DNA of 64,000 bases from Psychrobacter glacincola. Lineage in GTDB: Bacteria; Pseudomonadota; Gammaproteobacteria; Pseudomonadales; Moraxellaceae. Shown here piece after piece: positions 48,484 through 57,554 of the stretch; position 1 is the stretch's first letter; the number at the start of each line of letters is the position of its first letter. The DNA lies in assembly GCF_904846075.1 (NCBI RefSeq), contig NZ_CAJGZH010000001.1, positions 496,001 through 560,000 on the forward strand. The letters run 5' to 3'. The position numbers were made by a program, and so were the translations under genes. Under the pieces are notes generated by a model. It was not told where the DNA came from. It saw nothing but the letters and a program-made list of their open reading frames with translations, and made no database searches.

Positions 48484-49678
48484 ATTTGTATCCTATGAGT
48501 ACGCATAACAACGACGAGACGGGCTTTAGAGCGCAATGGCAAGTATGGCTAACATTTAAATTAGCATGGGCAGATGTTAATCAACGATAGAACGTAAATC
48601 ATGGGTTAATAAAGCACTTGGGCTTTGTCAATGGCTTGTTTTTTACCTAAAGTGTGTTAGCAGAACTAACGTAAATATAAAATTTATAGGGTGTAAGGCT
48701 ATCTATTTATATCCTATTATTGATAGGTTTGGTACAAATATTAATGCGTCAGCATGCGATTCAGTTTTACTATCAGCAAGCTTTATTGGTAGTCATGCCA
48801 GCTTACTTTGTAAGAGCAGGCGACGGGCAGTGACGAGATTCAATATACTGATATTCAAAAGGCGTTGTGCTGCTGCAATCCATCCATCAAAGTCTAGCAA
48901 TAATATCGCTGTTATAAATACCATTATATGAAATGGTGATATTCAGCAATTATTTGTTTAGGTAAAGCAATTGGTCACTCTTTATTTATCGTTCTTTCTG
49001 GTATAACGTCAATAATATCTTGGGTGTTTTACGGTTAGGTGTCGCGGCTCCGGTGATCAGCGGGGCGTACTTGGCAAACAGAATAAATGACCAAACTATC
49101 GGTGTGGTGCTGTATTCATATCTTTTTTATCGTTATCTGTTTGACCACCAATACGTAGGCAGCTATCGATATACTTCTCGATCCTAATGCTAAACAACCC
49201 ATACTTGCTCAACTACACTTGCCTAAAGGACCGCCAGATAACCAGTCATTAAATCATGAATAATTATCAAATAAAGTCGTTGTCATGCAGGTTGTGAGTC
49301 AATGTAGTGTCATTATCGGTCAATAAACAGGCATTTAGCCAAACTTATCAACGCTGAATTTATGAACACAAAGGTATTTAGTGTCACTATTTATTCTATG
49401 GTACTGAGTAAAGTCAGTACGATACTTTCATTTTACAATTTATGGGGACATATCTATAAATATCTACAAGTGATATTTCTAAACAGATACTGCGCCCTAA
49501 AATCCGATTAAACATACAATGTTGGCAGGGTATACCGCTAATACCTTTTCACTAAAAGTTCGTAAAAATGGTAATGCACTATTTAGAACAACAACAATGA
49601 TTATTGCTGCAGTCTCTGCTTAATTGTCGCTCAACATGCTAAACTATAGCAAATCTTTCTGTAAATACCTAACTAAAA
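48484..49678. other. 1.2-kb region between rne and rluC, possible eroded gene
   Basis: The largest gap in the window. The rne-proximal part is presumably the long autoregulatory leader. Near 49020-49180 a plus-strand frame reads RLGVAAPVISGAYLANRIND then a hydrophobic YLFYRYLFD, like the end of a TauE/SafE-type permease, but there is no start. A second open stretch begins near 49160 in another frame and ends at a TAA near 49260. This looks like a decayed gene. The similarity is weak and based only on reading it. Confidence 0.35.
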
Positions 49679-50704
49679 ATGACGAAGCCAAAAATGACTG
49701 ACGACGCACCTACCCATGAAGCCCCTGCTATTTTTAATAGTAAAACACGCCCGCAAAGCGCTGATGATGAAATCAGCAACTTTGGTAAGGTAAATTATCT
49801 TGAAGTAACCCGCCATCAACACGATCAGCGCTTGGATAACTTTTTGTTGAACCGTTTAAAAGGTTTGCCAAAACCGCATATCTATAAAATGATTCGCTCA
49901 GATGAGATTCGGGTCAATAATAAACGCTGCAAAGCGCACGATAGAGTACAGCGTGAAGACGTGGTACGTATCGCGCCAGTGGTACTTGCTACCCGCGAAA
50001 AACCAATTATCAGTGCCGAGTTTGCTAAAAGCTTGTTAGCGCGCATAGTGTATGAAGACGAAGGAATGCTAGTGCTGAATAAGCCTTCTGGCATCGCCGT
50101 TCACGGTGGTAGTGGTTTGGACTTTGGTGTTATCGAAGCCATGCGTGAAGTGACAGGTAAAAAATACCTAGAGCTGATACATCGCATTGATAAAGACACC
50201 TCAGGTCTATTGATGATTTCTAAAAAACGCTCAGCGCTAAAAGCGTTGCAACAGCATCTCGTCGATAAAACCATCCAAAAGCATTACTTATGTATCGCCA
50301 AAGGTCAGCCAGCATTAAATGAGCAACGTATTGATGCGTCATTGCTACGCTATACAGTTGCTAGTGGTGAACGCCGCGTCAAAGTCGATGCGCAAGATCC
50401 GCAATCTAAAGAAAGCCAGACGGATATCGTCGTTCATGGTCGTTTTATAATTGCTGATCAGCCAGTGAGTTTAATTGAAGCCAAACCGCTAACCGGTCGC
50501 ACTCATCAAATCCGTGTGCATTTGGCTCATATTGGTCATGCTATCTTGGGTGATGATAAATATAATGTGCACGATAAATCAGGCGTCCATCGCCTGTGTC
50601 TGCATGCGTGGCGTTTAGACATTCCAGGCTATGAAACTATTACTGCACCGCTACCAGATGACATGGCAGATTGGTTGCCAGAGCAAGTTAAATTGCCTGA
50701 ATAA
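49679..50704 (+). CDS. rluC: 23S rRNA pseudouridine synthase RluC
   Basis: Makes pseudouridines in 23S rRNA helices. S4 RNA-binding domain at residues about 40-100 (QRLDNFLLNRLKGLPKPHIYKMI). The catalytic Asp is in ELIHRIDKDTSGLLMISK. RTHQIRVHLAHIGHAILGDDKY is the C-terminal signature. It is 341 residues and opposite in strand to rne, with a shared upstream region, as in E. coli. The first ATG is taken; an ATG five codons later is also possible. Confidence 0.93.
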   Translation: MTKPKMTDDAPTHEAPAIFNSKTRPQSADDEISNFGKVNYLEVTRHQHDQRLDNFLLNRLKGLPKPHIYKMIRSDEIRVNNKRCKAHDRVQREDVVRIAPVVLATREKPIISAEFAKSLLARIVYEDEGMLVLNKPSGIAVHGGSGLDFGVIEAMREVTGKKYLELIHRIDKDTSGLLMISKKRSALKALQQHLVDKTIQKHYLCIAKGQPALNEQRIDASLLRYTVASGERRVKVDAQDPQSKESQTDIVVHGRFIIADQPVSLIEAKPLTGRTHQIRVHLAHIGHAILGDDKYNVHDKSGVHRLCLHAWRLDIPGYETITAPLPDDMADWLPEQVKLPE

Positions 50705-50736
50705 GTCGCCAAATAAAATTTTTAAGCATTAACTTT

Positions 50737-50784
50737 AAACGTCACGAACGCTTATTTTTCTTAATAAGTCGCCGTGACGTTTTC
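50737..50784 (+). terminator. Terminator after rluC
   Basis: AAACGTCACG pairs with CGTGACGTTT, with an inner imperfect stem of CTTATT/AATAAG, and T's follow. Confidence 0.75.
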
Positions 50785-50824
50785 GTATCTACCATTTATT
50801 ATTGATATTCGTTAAGGTCTATTT

Positions 50825-51538
50825 ATGAGCAATCAATCTGTCGCTAGTATCTCTAGCGCTTTCAAAGGAACTCAGTTATCAGCCAGTCATCGTTTAGCGG
50901 ATAAGACGTTGATTATTTTTGATTGGGATGGGACGCTGATGGATTCCATTGGATTAATCGTTGAGTCAATGCATGTGGCAGGAGAGGCGCATGGTTTTCA
51001 GACGACTGATAAAGCAGTACAAGACATCATTGGGCTGAGCTTAATGAATGGCATTGAGATTTTGTATCCGCAAGCCAATGACACGCAAAAGCTTGCGATT
51101 CAGCAAAGCTATGCAGACCACTATATTGCCAACAGCCACAGTACGCCGCTTTTTGCGCCGATAGAAGGGATGTTGCAGACCCTACAAGCCCAAGGTAAAA
51201 GCCTCGCGGTTGCAACCGGTAAAAAGCGAAAGGGCTTAGACCGCGTATTAGATGCTTCAGAGAGCCACCATTATTTTGTGATGACCCGCTGTGCCGATGA
51301 GGCAGGCTCAAAACCTGACCCGCAGATGTTGACCGATATTTTGGATTATACGCAGCAGCGAATTGCTGATGCTGTTTTCATCGGTGACAGTATCTACGAT
51401 ATCCAAATGGCAACGAGACTGGGCATGACCAGTATTGCGGTGAATTATGGTACAGCTAGCAGTAGCGAACTTGCCGCACAGCAACCCACGTATCAGGTTG
51501 ACACGCCACAAGCGTTGGCTGAGCTACTATGTGCTTAA
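50825..51538 (+). CDS. HAD-family hydrolase, phosphoglycolate phosphatase-like
   Basis: A 237-residue HAD-IA phosphatase. Motif I is IIFDWDGTLMDSI, motif II TGKKRKGLDRVL, motif III/IV GDSIYDIQMATRLGM. Its position after rluC matches the HAD gene found there in pseudomonads and Acinetobacter, often annotated as a Gph-like or 5'-nucleotidase-like hydrolase. The substrate cannot be assigned. A strong terminator follows. It is intact. Confidence 0.88.
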   Translation: MSNQSVASISSAFKGTQLSASHRLADKTLIIFDWDGTLMDSIGLIVESMHVAGEAHGFQTTDKAVQDIIGLSLMNGIEILYPQANDTQKLAIQQSYADHYIANSHSTPLFAPIEGMLQTLQAQGKSLAVATGKKRKGLDRVLDASESHHYFVMTRCADEAGSKPDPQMLTDILDYTQQRIADAVFIGDSIYDIQMATRLGMTSIAVNYGTASSSELAAQQPTYQVDTPQALAELLCA

Positions 51539-51600
51539 CTAAAAGCACTTAAATAAAAGTGCTTAAATAAAAATCTTCTTAAATGCTAAAAATGATAATA

Positions 51601-51638
51601 AAAAAAGGGTTTATCGCTAATAACGATAAACCCTTTTT
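51601..51638. terminator. Bidirectional terminator between HAD gene and engB
   Basis: AAAAAGGGTTTATCG pairs with CGATAAACCCTTTTT around 7 bases. Convergent genes share it. Confidence 0.92.
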
Positions 51639-51684
51639 ACTTGGAGACGATAATGTTTATCTGCTTTATTTTTGAGCGCTATCC

Positions 51685-52473
51685 TTATTGAGTGCTATCC
51701 TTTTGAGCACTGTCCTTTTCAATCGCGCCTTTTTCGATGTTGTCTTTTTCAATCGCTTCTTCCAACTCAGCGCCTTCTAGTAACGCAAAAGAGGATTCAA
51801 TGATTTTGTCTGCATCGAGCTGATACTCATACCAGTTGCCCATGACACCAGCCAGCTCATCAAGACCTTCTTTTCTTAGTGCTGAAAATAGCTGAATGCT
51901 ACAGTTCAATCCCAGTTCTTTTAGTCTTTTACGAGTATTAAGTAACGCATTTTTAGAGGCGCCATACTTTAGCTTATCCGCTTTGGTTAGCAAGATATGT
52001 ACTGGCAATTCGCCATCATTTGCCCAACGTAGCATTTGCTCATCAAAGAATTTCAATGGATGACGAATATCAGTCATGAGTACCAAACCTGCAAGGCTTG
52101 AGCGCGCCACCAAGTATTCTTCTAGCTCAACCTGCCATTCTTTTTTCATCTCAAGCGGTACCGCTGCGTAGCCATAACCTGGCAAATCCACCAAACGTCT
52201 ATCAGCATCACCAATACTAAAAAAGTTAATCATCTGTGTACGACCAGGCGTTTTAGATGAGCGTGCCAGTTGGCGCTGGTTGGTTAAGGCATTAATAGCA
52301 GAGGATTTACCTGCGTTTGAGCGTCCTGCAAAGGCAACTTCTAAGCCCATATCGGGTGGGCAGAGACGAAAAGTAGGTGCTGACATCATAAACTCAGTTT
52401 GCTGAATTTTTTGACGAGATTTAGTGTTGAACAATGCATGTTCGGCGGCGACATCAGTAAACGGGGTACTCAT
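51685..52473 (-). CDS. engB: Ribosome-assembly GTPase EngB/YsxC with repetitive tail
   Basis: Essential GTPase for 50S assembly. G1 is GRSNAGKSS, G2/G3 region TPGRTQMINFF and DLPGYGYA, G4 TKADKL. The last 30 residues (EKDNIEKGAIEKDSAQKDSTQ) are near-repeats of the type EKDxxxK encoded by repeated DNA at about 51670-51760. That tail is absent from usual EngB and probably arose by slippage. Total length is 262 residues. It is divergent from the cytochrome c5 gene. Confidence 0.93.
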   Translation of the reverse strand: MSTPFTDVAAEHALFNTKSRQKIQQTEFMMSAPTFRLCPPDMGLEVAFAGRSNAGKSSAINALTNQRQLARSSKTPGRTQMINFFSIGDADRRLVDLPGYGYAAVPLEMKKEWQVELEEYLVARSSLAGLVLMTDIRHPLKFFDEQMLRWANDGELPVHILLTKADKLKYGASKNALLNTRKRLKELGLNCSIQLFSALRKEGLDELAGVMGNWYEYQLDADKIIESSFALLEGAELEEAIEKDNIEKGAIEKDSAQKDSTQ

Positions 52474-52882
52474 AAATGGCTCATTAATCTTTAAGAAATT
52501 GGATACGGTTATAAAATTTTAATCAACTGGTTGTCGAGAAGACAGTGCATTAGACAAAAAATCGTTACGAAGTCATTCATCATAACTTTCAATGTTTATT
52601 GGTCATAAACACAGTCATTTCAAGTTATCGACTATTCTATACTATTACTTATCTTACTTATTGAAATAACTATGATTAGCATCACATAAATGACAGAATA
52701 CCATTAAAATAAGCGCTCATTAGAGCAAGTTGCCGCTTTTATTCATGCGTTACCAAAGCCAAACTATATTTATCTATATTTATACGACATACATTGTTAC
52801 AATGTTTAATAAGATATACTGAACGAACGACGTTTAATAGCAAGATTGATTAAACGAGAGAAGCATCAAAAGGAGGTATTCT
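52474..52882. other. Divergent engB-cytochrome c5 region with a palindrome
   Basis: 409 bases. A 15-base palindrome ACATTGTTACAATGT at 52791-52805 lies just upstream of a TATACT (about 52815) that could be a -10 box for the cytochrome gene. It may be an operator; no known binding consensus is matched. AAAGGAGG at about 52869-52876 is the cytochrome ribosome site. Confidence 0.5.
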
Positions 52883-53218
52883 ATGGTTTCAATCAATGCA
52901 CTTTTTAGCCAGACCTACCGAGTTTTAGTAGGTAGCGGAGCGGTATTACTGCTCAGTAGTGCCATCATGACTAGCGCTAATGCTGCTGATATTGCAGCCA
53001 CCTATGATAACTCATGTGCTGCCTGTCACGATAGTGGGGCGCTGAACGCCATCAAAAAAGGTGATAGTGCCAAATGGCAACAGCTTATCAAACAAAAAAG
53101 CATGCCGACACTTATTAATTCTGTTAAAAGTGGTATGACGCAGATGCCTGCTGGTGGTCTTTGTAACAGTTGTAGCGACGATGATTATCGTAAGCTGATT
53201 GAGTACATGAGTAAGTGA
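52883..53218 (+). CDS. Cytochrome c5-type monoheme protein
   Basis: A 111-residue exported cytochrome. Signal peptide (VLLLSSAIMTSANA|ADI). Heme site CAACH (residues 45-49). The C-terminal GGLCNSCSDDDYRKLIEYM has the two cysteines that make the extra disulfide in the c5 family, and a Met in QMPAGG is the likely axial ligand. Electron carrier in the periplasm. AAAGGAGG gives it a strong ribosome site. cytochrome c4 follows 340 bases later behind a separate terminator, so they are adjacent but likely not cotranscribed. Confidence 0.9.
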   Translation: MVSINALFSQTYRVLVGSGAVLLLSSAIMTSANAADIAATYDNSCAACHDSGALNAIKKGDSAKWQQLIKQKSMPTLINSVKSGMTQMPAGGLCNSCSDDDYRKLIEYMSK

Positions 53219-53268
53219 GACGCTGACCGATAAAGCAACACAATACGACACACTATAAAACAACTTAA

Positions 53269-53306
53269 AAAAGCGCTGGGTTTTTTAGCCTGTAAGCGCT
53301 TTTTGT
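53269..53306 (+). terminator. Terminator after cytochrome c5
   Basis: AAAAAAGCGCT pairs with AGCGCTTTTT around a 16-base loop. Confidence 0.7.
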
Positions 53307-53555
53307 TTTTTGTTGACATACTTGTCTATGTGTTAGAAAAACTGATGGATGTGACGATTAAGTAGGCAAATGCTACAAAGTCTTGCTATAATAATCGAAA
53401 ATAAACCCTGATGTTAGTAAGTACTTTCAGACTGCTTGTGGCCAAGACCTTAAAACATATACCTACTAACTAATAGTATGGTGGTTTATATAAGGTATCT
53501 TATCAGTGCAATCACTCTAAATAATGCTTACGCCGAGCTAGTAGGATTTGTATCA

Positions 53556-54224
53556 ATGAAAAAGTTAATCGCTGCTGCCAGCTTATGCGTTGCAAGTTTC
53601 AGCGTACAAGCTGCTATTATTGTTCCTGAGTACGACGTCAATGCCGGTAAGCAAATTGCAGAAACGGTTTGTGCTGCTTGTCATGGTGTTGATGGTGTGA
53701 GTGTTGTCCCTGCGCAGCCTAATTTGGGTGGCCAAAACGTAAAATACCTTTACAAACAGTTGGTCAACTTTAAAGCAGGTTATCGCAAGAACGGTATTAT
53801 GCAATCACAAATTGCAAATTTATCGCAGCAAGATTTAGCCAACGTGGCTGGTTATTATGCTAGCCAAGCGCCTTGGGGTGTTGGATTTGGTAATCCTGCG
53901 ACCAACCAAGAAGCCACTAAGTTATTCTTAGGTGGTGATAAGTCACGCGGTGTCATCGGTTGTGCAGGCTGTCATGGTCCAGATGCTGCTGGTAACACTT
54001 GGGCGGCATTTCCACGCTTAGGTGGTCAGCATGCACAGTACATCTCCACTCAGCTAAAACTATTCCGTGCGGCTGGCCGTGTTGATGATGTTGACAGTGA
54101 TGAGCAAAAACGTGTCAATGATGCTGCGAAAGAAGGCGATATGGGCATGATGCAGACAGTCGCATCGAAACTGTCGGATCGTGATATTCGTATCTTGTCA
54201 GATTATATCAGTGCTGTTCACTAA
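53556..54224 (+). CDS. Diheme cytochrome c4
   Basis: A 222-residue periplasmic diheme cytochrome. Signal peptide AAASLCVASFSVQA|AI. Two heme sites, CAACHGVDG and CAGCHGPDA, about 98 residues apart, and two repeats of the motif YLYKQL/YISTQLKLFRAGxR. Cytochrome c4 brings electrons to terminal oxidases. I chose the ATG at 53556 because TAGGAT is upstream and it begins the signal peptide; the longer frame from 53478 adds a non-typical extension. Intact. Confidence 0.92.
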   Translation: MKKLIAAASLCVASFSVQAAIIVPEYDVNAGKQIAETVCAACHGVDGVSVVPAQPNLGGQNVKYLYKQLVNFKAGYRKNGIMQSQIANLSQQDLANVAGYYASQAPWGVGFGNPATNQEATKLFLGGDKSRGVIGCAGCHGPDAAGNTWAAFPRLGGQHAQYISTQLKLFRAAGRVDDVDSDEQKRVNDAAKEGDMGMMQTVASKLSDRDIRILSDYISAVH

Positions 54225-54669
54225 TTCATTGATATCAGCTACGAGTGGCTAATGCACGTTACCTCACTGAAATTAATAAGCACTTGACCATATATCCGCC
54301 ACTGTTTCATTATTAAACCCCGATTTCGGGGTTTTTTTATAACTGTTCATCCCTTATATTATAGAGACCTTATAGTCATTCCATTATAAAGAGTCGCTGC
54401 ATTAACCTCGCTTGAAATATTGAATATATATTTGCTTCTGGTTACCTTGTGCTTCTTTTAAATTGAATCGACTATATAAAATAAAACTGCTTACAGAGGC
54501 CTATCGTTGCTCTGTATCATGATAAATTATCGTTATTCACTTTATACCAAACCCACAGAGTATGATTTGCGGTGTCAAACTTGTTTCGTCTACAATGCGT
54601 AGTACGGACACTCGTTTTCCCAGCTATTCTCATTTTTGTGAAAGGTATTAGATCGTTTGGATTTAGATT
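54225..54669. other. Intergenic region with terminator and promoter of the membrane-protein gene
   Basis: 445 bases. The cytochrome c4 terminator is at 54315-54338; the rest has no gene. GTGAAAGGT is near 54640 but no promoter is certain. Confidence 0.55.
54315..54338 (+). terminator. Terminator after cytochrome c4
   Basis: AAACCCCGA / TCGGGGTTT stem with a short loop and seven T. Confidence 0.93.
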
Positions 54670-55812
54670 ATGATGATCCGTTATGCTTCTTATTTTGTCG
54701 CGGCACTGCTACCGCTACTGCTGTTTCGTTGGTTTGCACCAGCATCCATTGGTGAGATTGACTTCTGGTTACTCTGGCTATTGGCTATGGTATTGGTATC
54801 CTTGCCCGTTGTTTACGCGGAAATTGCCTTAGCTTATCGTAGTGTCGATGCGCCATTAGCAGGGATGCAAAAGCTTACTCGCGAAGCAGATGCCAGCCCA
54901 ATATGGCGTAGTTTTGGGTGGCTTGCCGCGCTGGTCTCTATTCTGATTGCGGCGTTAGTGATCTCAGGCGCGAGCACAGGTATTTTGGCGGCATTGACGG
55001 AGCTTAATAGCGCTCCTGCTATACCAGATTTTGCGATCGCTGCTGGCCTGATGGTCATTGCTGTTTTACTCAGTTTATTGGGCGTTGCGCCGTTACCGAT
55101 TGGCCTGGGATTAATGGTGATAGGCTTGTTGCTGGGCGTGGCAAATGGCCTACCCAATATTGACTTTGCGATGACTGATATCAGCTTAAATGAATGGGCG
55201 CGTGCAGTCGCGTTAGCGTTGGTTAGTGTGGGTGCAGGCACAGGCTTATACTGGTTTGGTCAAAACTTGGTAACCAACCAAGTGGCAACAGCGGTAGACA
55301 CGGACAATATCAATGCGCAAAAACCTGCTCGCAGCCGTGCGCCGAGTGAGTATCGGGCAACCAAATTGGTACTCCCGATTTGGATATTGCAATTGATCGT
55401 TGGGGTTGTGGCGTTATCTATTAGTGGCATGGCATTGCCACCGATTGGACAGCTATCGTATTGGATAGGGGTGTTATTTGTCGCCAGCTATTTGCTGCAT
55501 TATAGTACCCAGCAATTAGCGCACAAGTTTGGACTACTGGTTAGTTTGGTATTAACCTTTGTCTTGGCGCTTTTATTAGTCGTTATCATACCAACTGTTT
55601 GGCTGGTCGGACTTTTAGTGATTATTAGCAGCATAGCGGTATTATTGCTGTCTATCTTTGCGGGTTGGCAGATGAAAATTAGTCATCTGCGTAAGTCATT
55701 AAATTTTGGCAATGAAGCGTTTTATAACTTATGGCGAATAGCGATTCGTTTGATTGTGCCACTAGCACTGTTATTGGCATTGATAGGTTGGGTGATGCAG
55801 TGGTTGAGTTAA
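54670..55812 (+). CDS. Multi-pass membrane protein, distantly NSS-transporter-like
   Basis: A 380-residue inner-membrane protein with about ten hydrophobic helices. The beginning (FWLLWLLAMVLVSLPVVYAEIALAYR, then WRSFGWLAALVSILIAALV) resembles the first helices of the bacterial sodium:neurotransmitter symporter family (PLLIAEFALGR...WR...GW), but it lacks the unwound Gly-rich motif and the length of a normal member (450-500). The C-terminal half is hydrophobic without clear motifs. It is followed by rnfH, whose start may overlap its end. The family match is tentative. Confidence 0.6.
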   Translation: MMIRYASYFVAALLPLLLFRWFAPASIGEIDFWLLWLLAMVLVSLPVVYAEIALAYRSVDAPLAGMQKLTREADASPIWRSFGWLAALVSILIAALVISGASTGILAALTELNSAPAIPDFAIAAGLMVIAVLLSLLGVAPLPIGLGLMVIGLLLGVANGLPNIDFAMTDISLNEWARAVALALVSVGAGTGLYWFGQNLVTNQVATAVDTDNINAQKPARSRAPSEYRATKLVLPIWILQLIVGVVALSISGMALPPIGQLSYWIGVLFVASYLLHYSTQQLAHKFGLLVSLVLTFVLALLLVVIIPTVWLVGLLVIISSIAVLLLSIFAGWQMKISHLRKSLNFGNEAFYNLWRIAIRLIVPLALLLALIGWVMQWLS

Positions 55813-56180
55813 CTGCTAATGGCGTTCAATCTGATAATAATTGTGCGCCGTCATCTGAGCAGACCATGCTAATGACTGTTTATTTGGCATACGCTGAAGA
55901 TGCAAAATGTCAGCATTATTTAACCCTACAAGTTAATGATGAAACAAGTTTGTATGAGGCATTGAGGCAGGCAGGGTGGTTGGTGAAATTTCCAGCGTTA
56001 GCACGTTGGTGTGAGCAAGTGGCAGATATTACCACGCCAACGGCGAAGCGTTGGCATGTGGGTATCTATGCACAAAAACAGCCGCTCAGCTATCGCTTGC
56101 AGCCTTTTGATCGTATCGAAGTATATCGCAGCTTAAGCGCTGATCCCATGTCTCAGCGCAAAAATAAATCTCGAGTTTAA
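55800..56180 (+). CDS. rnfH: RnfH-family protein (UPF0125)
   Basis: A beta-grasp protein of the RnfH family, found near bamE in many gammaproteobacteria. MTVYLAYAEDAKCQHYLTLQV, EALRQAGW, KRWHVGIYAQKQPLSYRLQPFDRIEVYR and SLSADPMSQRKNK are the family hallmarks. Its function is unclear. The start is uncertain: GTG 55800, which overlaps the upstream stop and would suit translational coupling, or ATG at 55866 or 55872, which leaves the conserved core. I chose 55800. It converges with bamE. Confidence 0.8.
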   Translation: MVELTANGVQSDNNCAPSSEQTMLMTVYLAYAEDAKCQHYLTLQVNDETSLYEALRQAGWLVKFPALARWCEQVADITTPTAKRWHVGIYAQKQPLSYRLQPFDRIEVYRSLSADPMSQRKNKSRV

Positions 56181-56224
56181 GCGATGTTGCGCCATCTATC
56201 ATTAAAGCCAGTTGCCGTTCTTGA

Positions 56225-56644
56225 TTATGAGGCAGGCAGGCTTTCGATACCTTCAATACGATTGACCAAACCATTATTATCAAAGTAGATAATTAAGTGC
56301 TGACTGGCATTTTTGACATCAGCAATACCCTTGCGGCTACCTTCTGTCCCTGCTTTGTAATCGTAAATATAATCCCAACGCTTAGGTTCTAAGGTGTCTC
56401 TAATAGCTGGGCTGCCAAGGATATAAAGGACTTGGTTTTGATTCATACCCACTTGCAGTTTTTGCGCTTGCGCTTGAGTGATGGCAGTGCCTTGTGGCAA
56501 ATCAATCTTATAAACACTCAATAATGAGCAGCCAGACATAGCGACAGTAGCGCTAAGCATACTGGTTATGACAATCTTGCGTAATACGCTTGCAGGGCTT
56601 AACGGACGAAAAGTTAATGTCTTTATCATGGTAAGATGACTCAT
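56225..56644 (-). CDS. bamE: Outer-membrane assembly lipoprotein BamE
   Basis: Lipoprotein of the BAM complex for outer-membrane protein insertion. Lipobox VAMSGC|SLLSVY, then YKIDLPQGTAITQAQAQKLQVGM, QVLYILGSPAIRD and WDYIYDYKAG, the SmpA/OmlA family signature. It is 139 residues and has normal neighbours (fur upstream, divergent; rnfH convergent). Two in-frame ATG (56644, 56629) are possible; neither has a clear ribosome site. Confidence 0.92.
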   Translation of the reverse strand: MSHLTMIKTLTFRPLSPASVLRKIVITSMLSATVAMSGCSLLSVYKIDLPQGTAITQAQAQKLQVGMNQNQVLYILGSPAIRDTLEPKRWDYIYDYKAGTEGSRKGIADVKNASQHLIIYFDNNGLVNRIEGIESLPAS

Positions 56645-56971
56645 AAGAAATGAATTAGGCGCAGCCAGAGGTTGTTAATGCGAGTCTGGCCGACAATCTT
56701 GGACAAATGATACGTCATTTACTTGCAATTTCCTACCACTTACGACATTATTTACCAAATGCTACCTGAGTCATTTTATTATTTATATTTTAAATTCATA
56801 GACTTGCGTTAGGATTATTATAGAAAATAACAGGCTTGGACATGAGGTCAAATCAGCCAGTCTGCTGTTATTAAAATGTTTCATATACTATAAAAAATAA
56901 TCGTTAACGATTATTTATCTCATATTTTTGGTTCTTTATTTGCTAAGACTGTCACAGTCAGAAGGGATATT
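56645..56971. other. bamE-fur divergent region
   Basis: 327 A+T-rich bases holding the divergent promoters. The palindrome described separately lies about 60 bases before the fur ATG. No CDS. Confidence 0.6.
56895..56916 (+). promoter_or_regulatory. 22-bp perfect palindrome, candidate Fur box upstream of fur
   Basis: The palindrome is centred at 56905/56906 with core ATAATCGTTAACGATTAT. It resembles the Fur box (GATAATGATAATCATTATC) in its A/T-rich arms and ATAAT/ATTAT ends, with a different centre. Its position 56-77 bases before the fur ATG suits autoregulation. No experiment can be cited. Confidence 0.65.
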
Positions 56972-57406
56972 ATGGCTTCTTTTACCAATCAAGATTTACG
57001 TAAAGCGGGATTAAAAGTCACGTTACCTCGCATCAAGATTTTAGAGCTACTAGAGAGTGCAGAGTTGCATCATATGAGTGCTGAGGAGGTTTATAAGGCA
57101 CTGATAGAGCAAGGTGAGGATGTGGGTTTAGCGACTGTCTACCGAGTACTGACGCAGTTTGAGCAAGCTGGTATCGTCGAGCGTCATAACTTCGAAAATA
57201 ATTTATCGGTGTTTGAGATTACCCAAGAAGGCCATCATGACCATTTGGTTTGTGACGTTTGTGGCAAGATTATAGAATTTCATAATGAAGTCATCGAAGA
57301 AGAGCAGCTTAAAGTCGCAGAAAAGCACGGATTTAAGTTATCAGGTCATTCATTGGTGCTATACGGTATTTGTAATGACCAAGAGTGTCGGGATAGCATC
57401 AAGTAA
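56972..57406 (+). CDS. fur: Ferric uptake regulator Fur
   Basis: Iron-sensing repressor of 144 residues. Winged helix (LRKAGLKVTLPRIKILELLE ... VGLATVYRVLTQFEQAGIV) and metal sites EGHHDHLVCDVCGKIIEF with a second C-terminal cysteine pair CNDQEC. Start ATG at 56972 follows AGAAGGGATATT. It faces bamE, as in Acinetobacter. It is intact. Confidence 0.95.
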   Translation: MASFTNQDLRKAGLKVTLPRIKILELLESAELHHMSAEEVYKALIEQGEDVGLATVYRVLTQFEQAGIVERHNFENNLSVFEITQEGHHDHLVCDVCGKIIEFHNEVIEEEQLKVAEKHGFKLSGHSLVLYGICNDQECRDSIK

Positions 57407-57477
57407 TTTTTTAATTGGTGAGCATGCTCTATATTTGATATTATTTTTAGTGCGTTATCGCCACGTATAAAATAGGA

Positions 57478-57506
57478 AAAGCCCTCATAATAATATGAGG
57501 GCTTTC
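57478..57506. terminator. Terminator after fur
   Basis: AAAGCCCTCATA pairs with TATGAGGGCTTT around a 4-base loop; it also stands between convergent fur and pilU. Confidence 0.92.
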
Positions 57507-57554
57507 TTATAAGTTTTTATGGCAAAAACGAATAACAACGCTCAAAAGCGACGC

